Origin: Clostridiales bacterium
GTDB lineage: Bacteria > Bacillota > Clostridia > Lachnospirales > Lachnospiraceae
Reading direction: 5' to 3'
DNA: 38,356 nucleotides
Assembly (NCBI GenBank): GCA_021205085.1
Contig: JAJPYF010000130.1
Location: forward strand, 1 to 38,356
Shown: piece by piece, positions 1-8,546 of the stretch
Layout: every line of letters starts with the position of its first letter
Position numbering within the stretch: the stretch's first letter is position 1
Translations under genes and position numbers: made by a program
The notes under the pieces: generated by a model
Databases searched by the model: none
What the model was told of the DNA's origin: nothing
What the model saw: only the letters and a program-made list of their open reading frames with translations

Positions 1-65
1 AGAAAAATCAATTTATTTTTTTGTGCAAAATTTCGGGCAGGGGCATTCTAACCTCAGAAAAAAAG

Positions 66-94
66 TTGACATGAGACAAACAATGATGTAAAAT
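66..94 (+). promoter_or_regulatory. Sigma70-type promoter, TTGACA-17 nt-TAAAAT
   Basis: TTGACA at 66-71 and TAAAAT at 89-94 with 17 nt spacer, upstream of the CDS at 171. Confidence 0.7.
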
Positions 95-170
95 GCGTGC
101 GATTGGGCAGGCAGGAACCGGAACCGGTCAGAATGCTGTATCAATTTATCATATAAAGGAGGATTTTATC

Positions 171-683
171 ATGGCAACAAAAAAGGCAAATGATACCGTA
201 GATACAACTATTACGAATGAAGAGGTTGTATCCGCGGAGACGAAGAAGGCGGAGGCGAAGGAGGCCAGCGCAAAGGCGAAAGCTGCTGCGAAAGAGGCTG
301 TAAAGAAGAACGCCGAGGCGACATCAGCCGCTACCAAGGAGGCTGCGAAGGAAGTCGCGAAAAAGACCAAAAAGGTGACAAAGAAGGCTGTGGATACCAC
401 GAAGGAAAAGGCTGAAAAGACGGTCGCTTCCACAAAGAAAGCGGTAAAAGAGTCCACAGAGACAGCCAAGCGCAAGTATACCAGAAAGCCGGTGAAAAAC
501 GTGGTTGTCCAGTACATGGGTGAGGAAATCAGTGAAGAAGAACTCACAGAGAGAGCGCTTGCGCAGTTCGCGGCGACCGAGGAGACCGTAACGGTCAAGA
601 CGATTACGCTTTACATCAAGCTGGAGGATCAGGCGGCATATTATGTGATCAACGATCAGTATACCGGAAGGGTCAGCTTCTAA
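171..683 (+). CDS. Lys/Ala-rich DUF6465-like protein with histone-H1-like low-complexity N-terminal half
   Basis: ATG at 171 preceded by AAAGGAGG; many KEAAKE/KKAV repeats then a globular C-terminus (YTRKPVKNVVVQYMGEEIS...YYVINDQYTGRVSF). Confidence 0.7.
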   Translation: MATKKANDTVDTTITNEEVVSAETKKAEAKEASAKAKAAAKEAVKKNAEATSAATKEAAKEVAKKTKKVTKKAVDTTKEKAEKTVASTKKAVKESTETAKRKYTRKPVKNVVVQYMGEEISEEELTERALAQFAATEETVTVKTITLYIKLEDQAAYYVINDQYTGRVSF

Positions 684-698
684 GACTTTGGACAGATT

Positions 699-751
699 AA
701 AAAAGGCGTGCATTACGGAGAATTCGTTTCCCGATGATGCACGCCTTTTTC
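699..751. terminator. Rho-independent terminator, possibly bidirectional
   Basis: AAAAAAGGCGTGCAT...ATGCACGCCTTTTT between convergent genes. Confidence 0.8.
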
Positions 752-772
752 GTATTTAATAATTGAGAGCAG

Positions 773-1741
773 TCAGTTCTCTCCCTGCCGGACTTCTCCG
801 CGCTCACAGCGGTTTCCCCATGAGTCGATCAGTTCTCCCTCCCGGTAGACACAGATGACTTCGCAGTGGTTTGCACAGTTGGGACAGGTGACCTCGCGGG
901 TGAGAAAGTTCATCTCGGCGATGTCGAAGGAGAACGGGCGTTCCACGCCGCAGCCCTGCGCAAGGATGGCAGCGCCGTAGCAGCCCATGAGGTGGCCGTT
1001 CTCGTCCACGATAATCTCCTCGCCGAGGGAGTCGGCAAACGCTTTTACCACGCCCTGATTTTTGCTGACGCCGCCCTGAAAGACGATGGGGGCGACAATC
1101 TTCTTGCCTTTCCCGATGTTGTTCAGGTAGTTATTGGCGACGGCATTACAGAGACCGGCGATGATGTCCTCCTTCCGGTGTCCCATCTGGATCTTGTGAA
1201 CCAGATCCGACTCGGCGAAAACCGTGCAGCGCGCCGCGATGGGCGTCGGGTTTGTGCTGCTGAGGGCGATCGCCCCGAACTCCTCCACATCCACGCCGAG
1301 ACGGCGGGCCTGACTGGTGAGGAAGGAGCCGGTTCCGGCCGCGCAGAGCGTGTTCATGGCATAATCCACCGCGACGCCGTTCTCCACACAGATGATCTTG
1401 GAGTCCTGTCCGCCGATCTCCAGAATTGTCCGGACATCCGGGTGCAGGGTCGTTGTCCCGACCGCATGTGCCGTAATCTCATTTTTTACAATACTGGCGT
1501 TGCACATCGCACCGACCAGCTTCCGGGCGCTGCCCGTCGTACCGGCAGCCACGACCTCGTACTCATCCTGATTCAACTGTTCTCCGAGAGAGGCGATCAC
1601 CTTTTTTGACGCTTCCATCGGATTCCCCTCCGTCCACAGATAAATACTGCAGAGAATATTTTTTTCCTCATCTATAATGACGCCCTTCGTGGAAATAGAG
1701 CCGATATCAATTCCAAGATAAGCTTTCTTTTTCATCGTCAC
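773..1741 (-). CDS. Acyl-CoA dehydratase activase (HgdC/BadF-type ASKHA ATPase)
   Basis: GIDIGSISTKGVIID phosphate loop, EIGGQDSKII, LCAAGTGSFL and ARCTVFAESDL motifs carrying the two [4Fe-4S] ligand cysteines known from HgdC; extra Cys-rich C-terminus. Confidence 0.88.
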   Translation of the reverse strand: MTMKKKAYLGIDIGSISTKGVIIDEEKNILCSIYLWTEGNPMEASKKVIASLGEQLNQDEYEVVAAGTTGSARKLVGAMCNASIVKNEITAHAVGTTTLHPDVRTILEIGGQDSKIICVENGVAVDYAMNTLCAAGTGSFLTSQARRLGVDVEEFGAIALSSTNPTPIAARCTVFAESDLVHKIQMGHRKEDIIAGLCNAVANNYLNNIGKGKKIVAPIVFQGGVSKNQGVVKAFADSLGEEIIVDENGHLMGCYGAAILAQGCGVERPFSFDIAEMNFLTREVTCPNCANHCEVICVYREGELIDSWGNRCERGEVRQGEN

Positions 1742-2883
1742 ATTCCTTTCTCATGCTTCATACTCATCATATCATAGAACGCCTCAATCCTTGTCTCCAC
1801 CCCGGTATCCCCGGTCTGCGTATCATAGCTCATAAACAGCGTCGGAATCTTATAATCCTCGCTGATATTGTGGAGAATCGGGACACAGTCCATCTCCGGC
1901 GTACATCCGAAGGACTTGATATGCACCAGCCCGTCGAACCCCTTTTTGGCGTAATGCTCTGCGAGCGTGATCGTGGCGACGGAGGAGCAGCCCGTGTTGT
2001 ACCGGATGTATTTTGCACTCTCCTTTTGCTGGATGTCCACCCAGATGGAGGCCGGGAATTTGTTCAGGTCATATTTGATGTAGTGCCGCAGCTTTCTCAA
2101 AACCCGCTCGTCCGGACAGATCAGGAGGCTGTTGGAGAGGTTCATCCACCGGTGTACCTCCGCGCCCATCTGCGCCAGCTTTTTCTCGATCTCGTGGTTG
2201 GAGAACGGATCCATGATGGTAAAATATTCTCCGACCAGACCGACCCGGATGGGGTGCTCCGGCTTGTCAAGGGGGATGGTCTTCATGTCTGCCATCGCCT
2301 GCTTGTAGATCCGATTGACCGCCCGCAGACCCTTCGCGCCCCGCAGATCGGCCAGAAAACGCTTGTATACCCGGTCAAAGGAGCCCTTTTCTACTTCAAA
2401 CCCCATATTCTGACGGTAAAAATCCTCCACCTTATCAATGCTCGTAATGATCTTAAACGTGGCGGGGACTGCCCCGGCCAGACGCAGGAGATGATAGTCG
2501 GCGGAGTATTTTTTTGCATGCCGGAGCAGGTCGAAAAGATTCCTGAAACGGAACAAAGTGATATTGAGCATTTCAAAATCGTACCCCATATCCTTCAGAA
2601 TCCGTTCGTGCAGCTCGCCGTAGTAGCCGAGACGGCAGGTGCCACCGGTCTGGATCAGGACGTTTGCGCCCGCCTCCAGCGCCTCAATGTAGTTGCCCAT
2701 ATGGCACTTAAAGGGGGCGCAGACAAAGTCCGGGCTGTATTTTGCGCCCAGCTCCATGGTGCGCTTTGTCATGACGGGCGGCGCCATGTACCCGGCGTTC
2801 AGGCCGTTGTTTACAAAATATTTGATGGCGATATCATAGTTCCCGAGAGACGGATAACACAGAGTATAGGGTTTTTCAGGCAT
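1738..2883 (-). CDS. 2-hydroxyacyl-CoA dehydratase/DUF2229-like subunit
   Basis: MPEKPYTLCYPSLGNYDIAIKYF... with CAPFKCHMGNYIEALEAGANVLIQTGGTCRLGYYGE; SD AAAGGAGGCG; 4-bp overlap with the activase gene. Confidence 0.75.
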   Translation of the reverse strand: MPEKPYTLCYPSLGNYDIAIKYFVNNGLNAGYMAPPVMTKRTMELGAKYSPDFVCAPFKCHMGNYIEALEAGANVLIQTGGTCRLGYYGELHERILKDMGYDFEMLNITLFRFRNLFDLLRHAKKYSADYHLLRLAGAVPATFKIITSIDKVEDFYRQNMGFEVEKGSFDRVYKRFLADLRGAKGLRAVNRIYKQAMADMKTIPLDKPEHPIRVGLVGEYFTIMDPFSNHEIEKKLAQMGAEVHRWMNLSNSLLICPDERVLRKLRHYIKYDLNKFPASIWVDIQQKESAKYIRYNTGCSSVATITLAEHYAKKGFDGLVHIKSFGCTPEMDCVPILHNISEDYKIPTLFMSYDTQTGDTGVETRIEAFYDMMSMKHEKGM

Positions 2884-3802
2884 TCCCCAGCGCCTCCTTT
2901 CGAAAACGGATGATATCAATAAAACTTTCCAGACGGGTATCGATGCCCGCGCTGGCGTCCTGACTGTCCAAAAGCAGGTTCAGGATGGGTTTATCCTTGA
3001 TCCGGCGGATGACCATCTCGTTGATCATGGAATCCGGCCCGCAGGGGAATGCCGTGATCAGGATAATACCATCGACCGCGTCATGATATTTTTCGATTGC
3101 GCCCAGAAGCTCCCGGCTCATGGTCCACGGCACATCGCGGCAGAGCTTTTGTGAGTCCGACTGTGCCTGACGCAGATCCACCGCATCCGCACAGACGGGC
3201 AGCGCATCCAGCCGGCGGATACTCTTCAAAATGGGCATGCCGATGTACTCGTCGTAGAGGTTATAGCTGTGCCCGGCCACCAGAACCCGGATTTTGTCGG
3301 TGCCACGCAGCGCATTTTCCTGTGCGGTAATCTTTTCCTGAAGATCCGCCTCCCATGCGGCGTGCGCCTTCTGCCACGCAGATTCGGCCTCCTGTCGGGA
3401 TTTGCCGAGATCCATGCCGAGACGGATGTAGGCCTCCGCCTCCTGCTTTTTCATGTGAATATCCACTTCGCAGGAGAGAAAGCGGATATCTTTTCCGCGA
3501 AATGTATTGGTACAGACATCATACAGTGCCTCAAAACGGGTACACATGATGCCGTCCTTTCCGAAGTCCGCGATGCGCGGGACAAAGATTGCGTCGCATT
3601 TTCCCTCCAGTGAAGCCACATGGCCGAGAAAAAGCTTGCTGGAGAGGCAGCACTCATCGACGGCGTAGCGCTCACCGGCGTCCTGAATCGCTTTGTTGGA
3701 GTGCGGACTGGTCACCGTCTCACAGCCGAGCTCGCGGAAAAACGTTTCCCAGAGGACAGCATAGCGGTGATAGAGTAGCGCGCGGGGAATTCCTATTTTC
3801 AT
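2876..3802 (-). CDS. 2-hydroxyacyl-CoA dehydratase/DUF2229-like subunit
   Basis: MKIGIPRALLYHRYAVLWETFFRELGCETVTSPHSNKAI...DECCLSSKLFLGHVASLEGKCDAIFVPRI, typical of the DUF2229 N-terminus; overlaps the next gene by 8 bp. Confidence 0.78.
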   Translation of the reverse strand: MKIGIPRALLYHRYAVLWETFFRELGCETVTSPHSNKAIQDAGERYAVDECCLSSKLFLGHVASLEGKCDAIFVPRIADFGKDGIMCTRFEALYDVCTNTFRGKDIRFLSCEVDIHMKKQEAEAYIRLGMDLGKSRQEAESAWQKAHAAWEADLQEKITAQENALRGTDKIRVLVAGHSYNLYDEYIGMPILKSIRRLDALPVCADAVDLRQAQSDSQKLCRDVPWTMSRELLGAIEKYHDAVDGIILITAFPCGPDSMINEMVIRRIKDKPILNLLLDSQDASAGIDTRLESFIDIIRFRKEALGNA

Positions 3803-3818
3803 GTTTCTTTCAAACTCC

Positions 3819-6548
3819 TCACTGAATGTAGTTCTTTGACCGGAAGTATGCCAGATAGGCGGCGATCATTTTGCGTCCGACCTCCGGGCAGCGGATGCCG
3901 GACTGGCCGAGCAGCAGGTCCGTATTGCCGGTCTCATAGACGGAGTCCTTTCCGAAAAAGTGCCACAACAGGTTTGTGTTGGTCTCGGTTGCCGTCTCAA
4001 AAAGGCATTCCAGGAGAACCATGGCATTCTGCGAGGCATCGGACTGCTTGATCCGGTTTTTCCATACAATAAAAGGAATATAGCGGATCCGGTAGCCGCA
4101 GGAGCGGATACAGTTCATCACGGACAGCAGCGACTGCCCCTTTGGATTGATCAGGTTAAAGGCATGGCCGAAGCACTCCTCTTTCAGGGAAATATAGACC
4201 AGCGCCTTTGCCACATAATCCACCGGCGTCATGTGGAACTGGTATTTCGCGAGGGGCATGCCCTCCATCTGGATTGCGCTGACCATGATCCGGCTGACCA
4301 TGTCGTTCAGCTCGTAGATGCCGTTGGCAGCGCCGGTGATGTCGCCGGGACGGTAGATGGCGGCCTTCAAACCGCGCTTTCGCGCGAGATCCACCAGATG
4401 CTCGGATACCCACTTGGTCTCGGAGTAGGAGAGCGAGAATCCCCGCCAGTTTTCCGGAATCTCATCCTCCCGCAGCCGCTTCCCGCGGTTGCCGGGCGTA
4501 TCAAAGACACTGTAGGAAGAGACATAGTGGTAGTATTTAGCCCTTCCTTCACCGGCAAGGCGGAGCGTCTCCGCGGTGCCGTCCACATTGGTGGTCTTCA
4601 GGTATTCATAGGGGAAGATGAAGTTCAGGATGGCGCCGCTGTGGTAGATCACCTCGACCTCTTCGGCCAGCGTGTTCCATGTGTCTGCATCAAGCCCCAG
4701 TTTCGGCTCTGAAAGATTGCCGACGCCCGGCTGCAGGTAGTGCTCCATTCCGTCATTCCAGAGACGGTAGTGCTTCAGGTTCTTTTTCAGGCGTTCCATG
4801 CCTGCCGCTTCGGAGCCCGCGCGAACCAGACAGAAAATCCGCAGCCCGTTATGGTGGTAGTAGCGGAAAATGGCGTGGATCAGCTGCGCTCCCAAAAAGC
4901 CGGTGCCGCCGGTGAGGAAGATCTTCCGGCAGGCCGCCGGCGCCTTTGTGTATGCGGCGTCGAACCGGATGGAGTCGTCCAGACGGCATTCCTTTTTCAA
5001 ATTGATCGCTTTTGTCCGTCCGGATGCGCCGGAGAGGACGGAGTGGATGTAGCGGGTGATGCCCGCCACGGAGGAGTCCCGGAGGAGCTCCCGCAGATCC
5101 AGCTTGATGTGGAACTTTTCTTCGATGCTGTTGATCAGCTCAAATCCCATCAGGGAGTCGCCGCCCAGCGCGAGGAAGGACTCGGTCGGGCTGAACTGGT
5201 CGATTTTCAACACCTTCTGGAAAGCGGAGCGCACCTGAATGAAAATCTCGTCTGTCACATCCATGGATTTGTCGATCAGGGTATCCGCCGTGTCGATGGA
5301 TTTCCCGATGATGTTGTCCGCGATATCGTAGGATTTCCCGATGATCGTCTCTGCTTTTCCGATCGACCGGCCGAGAAGCGTGCTGTTCTGTTTTTTCATA
5401 TAATAGCTTCGGCTGCTGTATAATACCGGAAGCTTTCCCCCCAGATACAGGGTGCGCGCCTTCAGCATCTGGAGCTTGCGGTTGTCCGTCCGGGGGATCG
5501 TGTCGCGGGGGACAAAGACCACATCGTAGAAGGAGAAAGAAAACCGGTCGGAGACGGCCTTGTTGATCTCCTGTATGCGCAGGGCAAAATTCTCTTCCGG
5601 ACGGGACTCCACCACCGCGATGACCTGCTCCTTTGTGTCGGAGGCGACGGAGAAAAATCCGTAGGCCGCGCCTGCCAGAGCCGGAACGCCCTGTGCGATC
5701 GTCACCTGCAGGTCGCTGGGGTAAATGTTGTGGCCGTTGACAATGATCATTTCCTTGATGCGGCCGGTGATATAGAGGTGTCCTTCATATAAAAATCCCA
5801 GATCGCCGGTCCGGTAGAACTCCATGTCATAACCGTCCAGCCGGGAGTGGAAGCAGCGGCTGTCCTTCGGATTCTGCCAGTATCCGTCGGTGACGCTCGT
5901 GCCGCCGAGGAAGATCTCGCCGATGCGCAGATCCGGGTACACCCGGTGGGTTTTTGCGTTTCCGATGAGAACGGTCAGATCCTTTACCGGTGCGCCGACG
6001 CTGACGATCTCCTTGATCCGGTCAGCATCGCCGCCGGAGGAAGCGTCCGTATCAGAGCCCTCCGCCCCTATGATCACCGCGCGGTTTTTCTGGTACGACT
6101 CATAGTCCAGCTTCAGCGTGCGGTAATCCTGACTCGCAAAGGTTGCGAGGCAGACGTTTTCCGAGACGCCGTAGCCGGGCGCCATGGCGTTCGGCGCGCA
6201 GCGGAACATCTTCGTGAAGCGCTCCACGGTCTTTGCGCTGATAAACTCGGAGCCGTTCATAAAGTGCGTGACATGCGTGAGCGGATATTTTGCCGCCTCC
6301 TCCTCGGAAAAGATGCGTGTGCAGGCGTCATAGGCGGATCCGGGGCCCACGGTGAGCGTGGTTTTAAAATCATACATCATTTTGACCCAGAGCTTCGGAT
6401 TTTCCAGAAAACGGAGCGTCTGTAAGTAGTAGCCGACCGTTTTTTCACCATGGGCGCCATGAGTACCGTCACGGTCAATCCGAGATTGTGGAAAAACGGA
6501 ACCCACGTGGCGATGGATACATGATCCGGCGAGAGGCAAGACATGCAC
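3819..6548 (-). CDS. C-terminal part of adenylation (FAAL-like) / carrier protein / thioester reductase multidomain protein; in-frame homology begins near 6445
   Basis: YGVSENV, YRTGDLGFLYEGHLYITGRIKEMIIVNGHNIYPSDL (ANL core motifs); LALGGDSLMGFELI (phosphopantetheine site); IFLTGGTGFLGAQLI...YSETKWVSEHLV (extended SDR reductase). Confidence 0.85.
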   Translation of the reverse strand: MHVLPLAGSCIHRHVGSVFPQSRIDRDGTHGAHGEKTVGYYLQTLRFLENPKLWVKMMYDFKTTLTVGPGSAYDACTRIFSEEEAAKYPLTHVTHFMNGSEFISAKTVERFTKMFRCAPNAMAPGYGVSENVCLATFASQDYRTLKLDYESYQKNRAVIIGAEGSDTDASSGGDADRIKEIVSVGAPVKDLTVLIGNAKTHRVYPDLRIGEIFLGGTSVTDGYWQNPKDSRCFHSRLDGYDMEFYRTGDLGFLYEGHLYITGRIKEMIIVNGHNIYPSDLQVTIAQGVPALAGAAYGFFSVASDTKEQVIAVVESRPEENFALRIQEINKAVSDRFSFSFYDVVFVPRDTIPRTDNRKLQMLKARTLYLGGKLPVLYSSRSYYMKKQNSTLLGRSIGKAETIIGKSYDIADNIIGKSIDTADTLIDKSMDVTDEIFIQVRSAFQKVLKIDQFSPTESFLALGGDSLMGFELINSIEEKFHIKLDLRELLRDSSVAGITRYIHSVLSGASGRTKAINLKKECRLDDSIRFDAAYTKAPAACRKIFLTGGTGFLGAQLIHAIFRYYHHNGLRIFCLVRAGSEAAGMERLKKNLKHYRLWNDGMEHYLQPGVGNLSEPKLGLDADTWNTLAEEVEVIYHSGAILNFIFPYEYLKTTNVDGTAETLRLAGEGRAKYYHYVSSYSVFDTPGNRGKRLREDEIPENWRGFSLSYSETKWVSEHLVDLARKRGLKAAIYRPGDITGAANGIYELNDMVSRIMVSAIQMEGMPLAKYQFHMTPVDYVAKALVYISLKEECFGHAFNLINPKGQSLLSVMNCIRSCGYRIRYIPFIVWKNRIKQSDASQNAMVLLECLFETATETNTNLLWHFFGKDSVYETGNTDLLLGQSGIRCPEVGRKMIAAYLAYFRSKNYIQ
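5240..5372 (-). repeat. 33-bp degenerate tandem repeat encoding 11-residue units in the interdomain linker
   Basis: SIGKAETIIGKSYDIADNIIGKSIDTADTLIDKSMDVTDEIF; GGATTT motif recurs at 5265, 5298 and 5331 (33 bp period). Confidence 0.85.
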
Positions 6549-7153
6549 TGCTCCAGATTTTTCGTGACATTTCTCCAGAGGACGCGGACGCCCTTCGGAT
6601 CCTTTGTGGAGCCGGAGGTGTACTGCATGTAGGCGAGGTCCTCCATGTCGACCGGGACAATGACATCCTCTCGGCGGTACGGGACCAGCTTATCCGTGTA
6701 GATGCGTTTTAAACGGATGGTATCGCGAAAAGCCTCCTTTAACAGGCGGCCGGTAAGGTTTACATCTGAACCCTGTTCCAGCGCATAGTTGGAGATCAGG
6801 GCTTTCGGCTGGCAGGATTTTAACACAGAGATGAACCGCGCGGTCTTGTCCTCGTCGAGCGGGGGCGGGATGATGACGAACACCACCCCGGCCATCATGC
6901 ACCCGTAGACGGCGCACATGGTTCCGAAATCCTGCATGGAAAAAATGATCGCGCGGTCGCCGGGTCGGATGCCCTTTTTGCGCAGCATATATGCAATCTC
7001 GAGGGAGCGGTTGTACGCCTCCCGGTAGGTGTGGGATTCGACGATCCAGCGCTGCGCGTCGTCGTCATAATCGACAAACCGGAAAGGGTCATAGTCCGGG
7101 TTGACCCGGATCTGCTCCTGAAATGCTTTGATAATCGGCGGTATTTCTTTCAT
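6377..7153 (-). CDS. N-terminal part of the same FAAL-like adenylation domain, separated by a -1 frame change at an A6 tract
   Basis: MKEIPPIIKAFQEQIRVNP...YMQYTSGSTKDPKGVRV (AMP-binding P-loop), WVPFFHNLGLTVTVLMAPM; protein then leaves the homologous frame. Confidence 0.8.
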   Translation of the reverse strand: MKEIPPIIKAFQEQIRVNPDYDPFRFVDYDDDAQRWIVESHTYREAYNRSLEIAYMLRKKGIRPGDRAIIFSMQDFGTMCAVYGCMMAGVVFVIIPPPLDEDKTARFISVLKSCQPKALISNYALEQGSDVNLTGRLLKEAFRDTIRLKRIYTDKLVPYRREDVIVPVDMEDLAYMQYTSGSTKDPKGVRVLWRNVTKNLEQCMSCLSPDHVSIATWVPFFHNLGLTVTVLMAPMVKKRSATTYRRSVFWKIRSSGSK

Positions 7154-7359
7154 AATTCACATGCGTCCTTTGCGATCTGGTATATTGTAAATAACAAACA
7201 AGATAATAATATCTCGGATACACGATTCTCGCAAGTGAAATGTTCATAAAATGTAAAGTGTAAATTTTCAAATTAGTGATTGTGCATAATATAACTTATA
7301 TGTTAAAATAAAAAACAATAAGGCTTTACAGCACGATATTTATGAGGAGGATGTTTGCT

Positions 7360-8430
7360 ATGGAAAAATTACTTATCTTGAACCCGGGATCTACTTCCAC
7401 AAAGATCGCTTATTATGAGGATGAAAATCAGATTTTTGTGGAGAGCATTTCCCACTCTGCGGATGTGATCGCGCAGTATGACCTGATCGTTGACCAGTAT
7501 GAGTTCCGCAAGGATATGATTCTGGATGTGCTGAAGGATAAGGGCGTGAAGCTGGAGGATCTCACCGGTATCGTGGCACGCGGCGGCCTGCTTCCGCCGG
7601 TCAAAGCCGGTGCGTATACGGTGAATGACGACATGGTATGGCAGCTGAAGAATAAGCCGGCCATGGAGCATGCTTCCAATCTGGGCGCGGTCATCGCGGA
7701 TGCGATCGCAAAACCGCTCGGCATTCCGGCGTTTATCTATGACGGCGTGACCGTGGATGAGATGTGGCCGATCTTAAAGATTACCGGCTTCAAGGAAGTG
7801 GAGAGAAAGGGCATCGGACACAATCTGAATACCCGCGCGGCGGCGATGAAATACGCCCGCGAGCATGGCAAGGCATATAAGGACTGCAAGCTTATCGTCG
7901 TGCACCTGGGCGGCGGCATCTCCGTTACCCTGCAGTACGGCGGAAAAGTGGCAGACATCATCAACGATGAGGACGGCCCGTTCGCACCGGAGCGCTCCGG
8001 AAAGCTGCCGATTCAGTCCTTCACAAAGTATTTCGGCAATTCCGGCATGAGCACGAAGGACATGCTGAAAAAGCTGAAATCCCGCGGCGGCCTGGTCAAC
8101 CATCTGGGGGTGAATGACAGCCGTGAGGTGGAGAAGATGATCAAGGCCGGCGACGAGCACGCGAAGCTGATCTATGATGCCATGGCGCTGAACGTTGCGC
8201 GCTGTGTCGGTGAGGAGGCCGCGACGGTGGCCGGTGATATTGAGGGCATCGTTCTGACCGGCGGTATTGCATATTCCGAATATTTCACCAGCGAGGTAAA
8301 GAAAAATGTCGAGTGGATCGCACCGGTTACGGTGTATCCGGGCGAGAATGAGATGGAGTCTCTGGCACTCGGCGGACTCCGTGTTCTGCGCGGCGAGGAG
8401 GAAGCAAATACTTTCGTGAAGGTAGAGTAG
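7360..8430 (+). CDS. buk: Butyrate kinase
   Basis: MEKLLILNPGSTSTKIAYYEDE..., VVHLGGGISVTLQYGGKVADIINDEDGPFAPERSG; SD GAGGAGG. Confidence 0.93.
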   Translation: MEKLLILNPGSTSTKIAYYEDENQIFVESISHSADVIAQYDLIVDQYEFRKDMILDVLKDKGVKLEDLTGIVARGGLLPPVKAGAYTVNDDMVWQLKNKPAMEHASNLGAVIADAIAKPLGIPAFIYDGVTVDEMWPILKITGFKEVERKGIGHNLNTRAAAMKYAREHGKAYKDCKLIVVHLGGGISVTLQYGGKVADIINDEDGPFAPERSGKLPIQSFTKYFGNSGMSTKDMLKKLKSRGGLVNHLGVNDSREVEKMIKAGDEHAKLIYDAMALNVARCVGEEAATVAGDIEGIVLTGGIAYSEYFTSEVKKNVEWIAPVTVYPGENEMESLALGGLRVLRGEEEANTFVKVE

Positions 8431-8450
8431 TTTTTTCATTTTATTTATAC

Positions 8451-8523
8451 TGATACCTACGGGTCATAAAGTCATGAATTGGATCGTAAACGCTCCATTC
8501 ATGACTTTTTGACCATGGTATCA
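8451..8523. promoter_or_regulatory. Long imperfect inverted repeat (about 30-nt arms) just upstream of the araA ribosome binding site
   Basis: TGATACCTACGGGTCATAAAGTCATGAATTGGA ... TCCATTCATGACTTTTTGACCATGGTATCA. Confidence 0.8.
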
Positions 8524-8546
8524 TCATATCATTCAGGAGGTTTCGC

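Noticed and set aside
866-1609. Long plus-strand ORF (247 aa) opposite the activase
   Set aside because: Antisense shadow ORF; no domain motifs, and the minus-strand frame has strong family motifs.
1753-2913. 386-aa plus-strand ORF opposite the DUF2229-like gene
   Set aside because: Shadow ORF created by codon bias in high-GC sequence; composition rich in His/Arg/Val with no recognisable domain.
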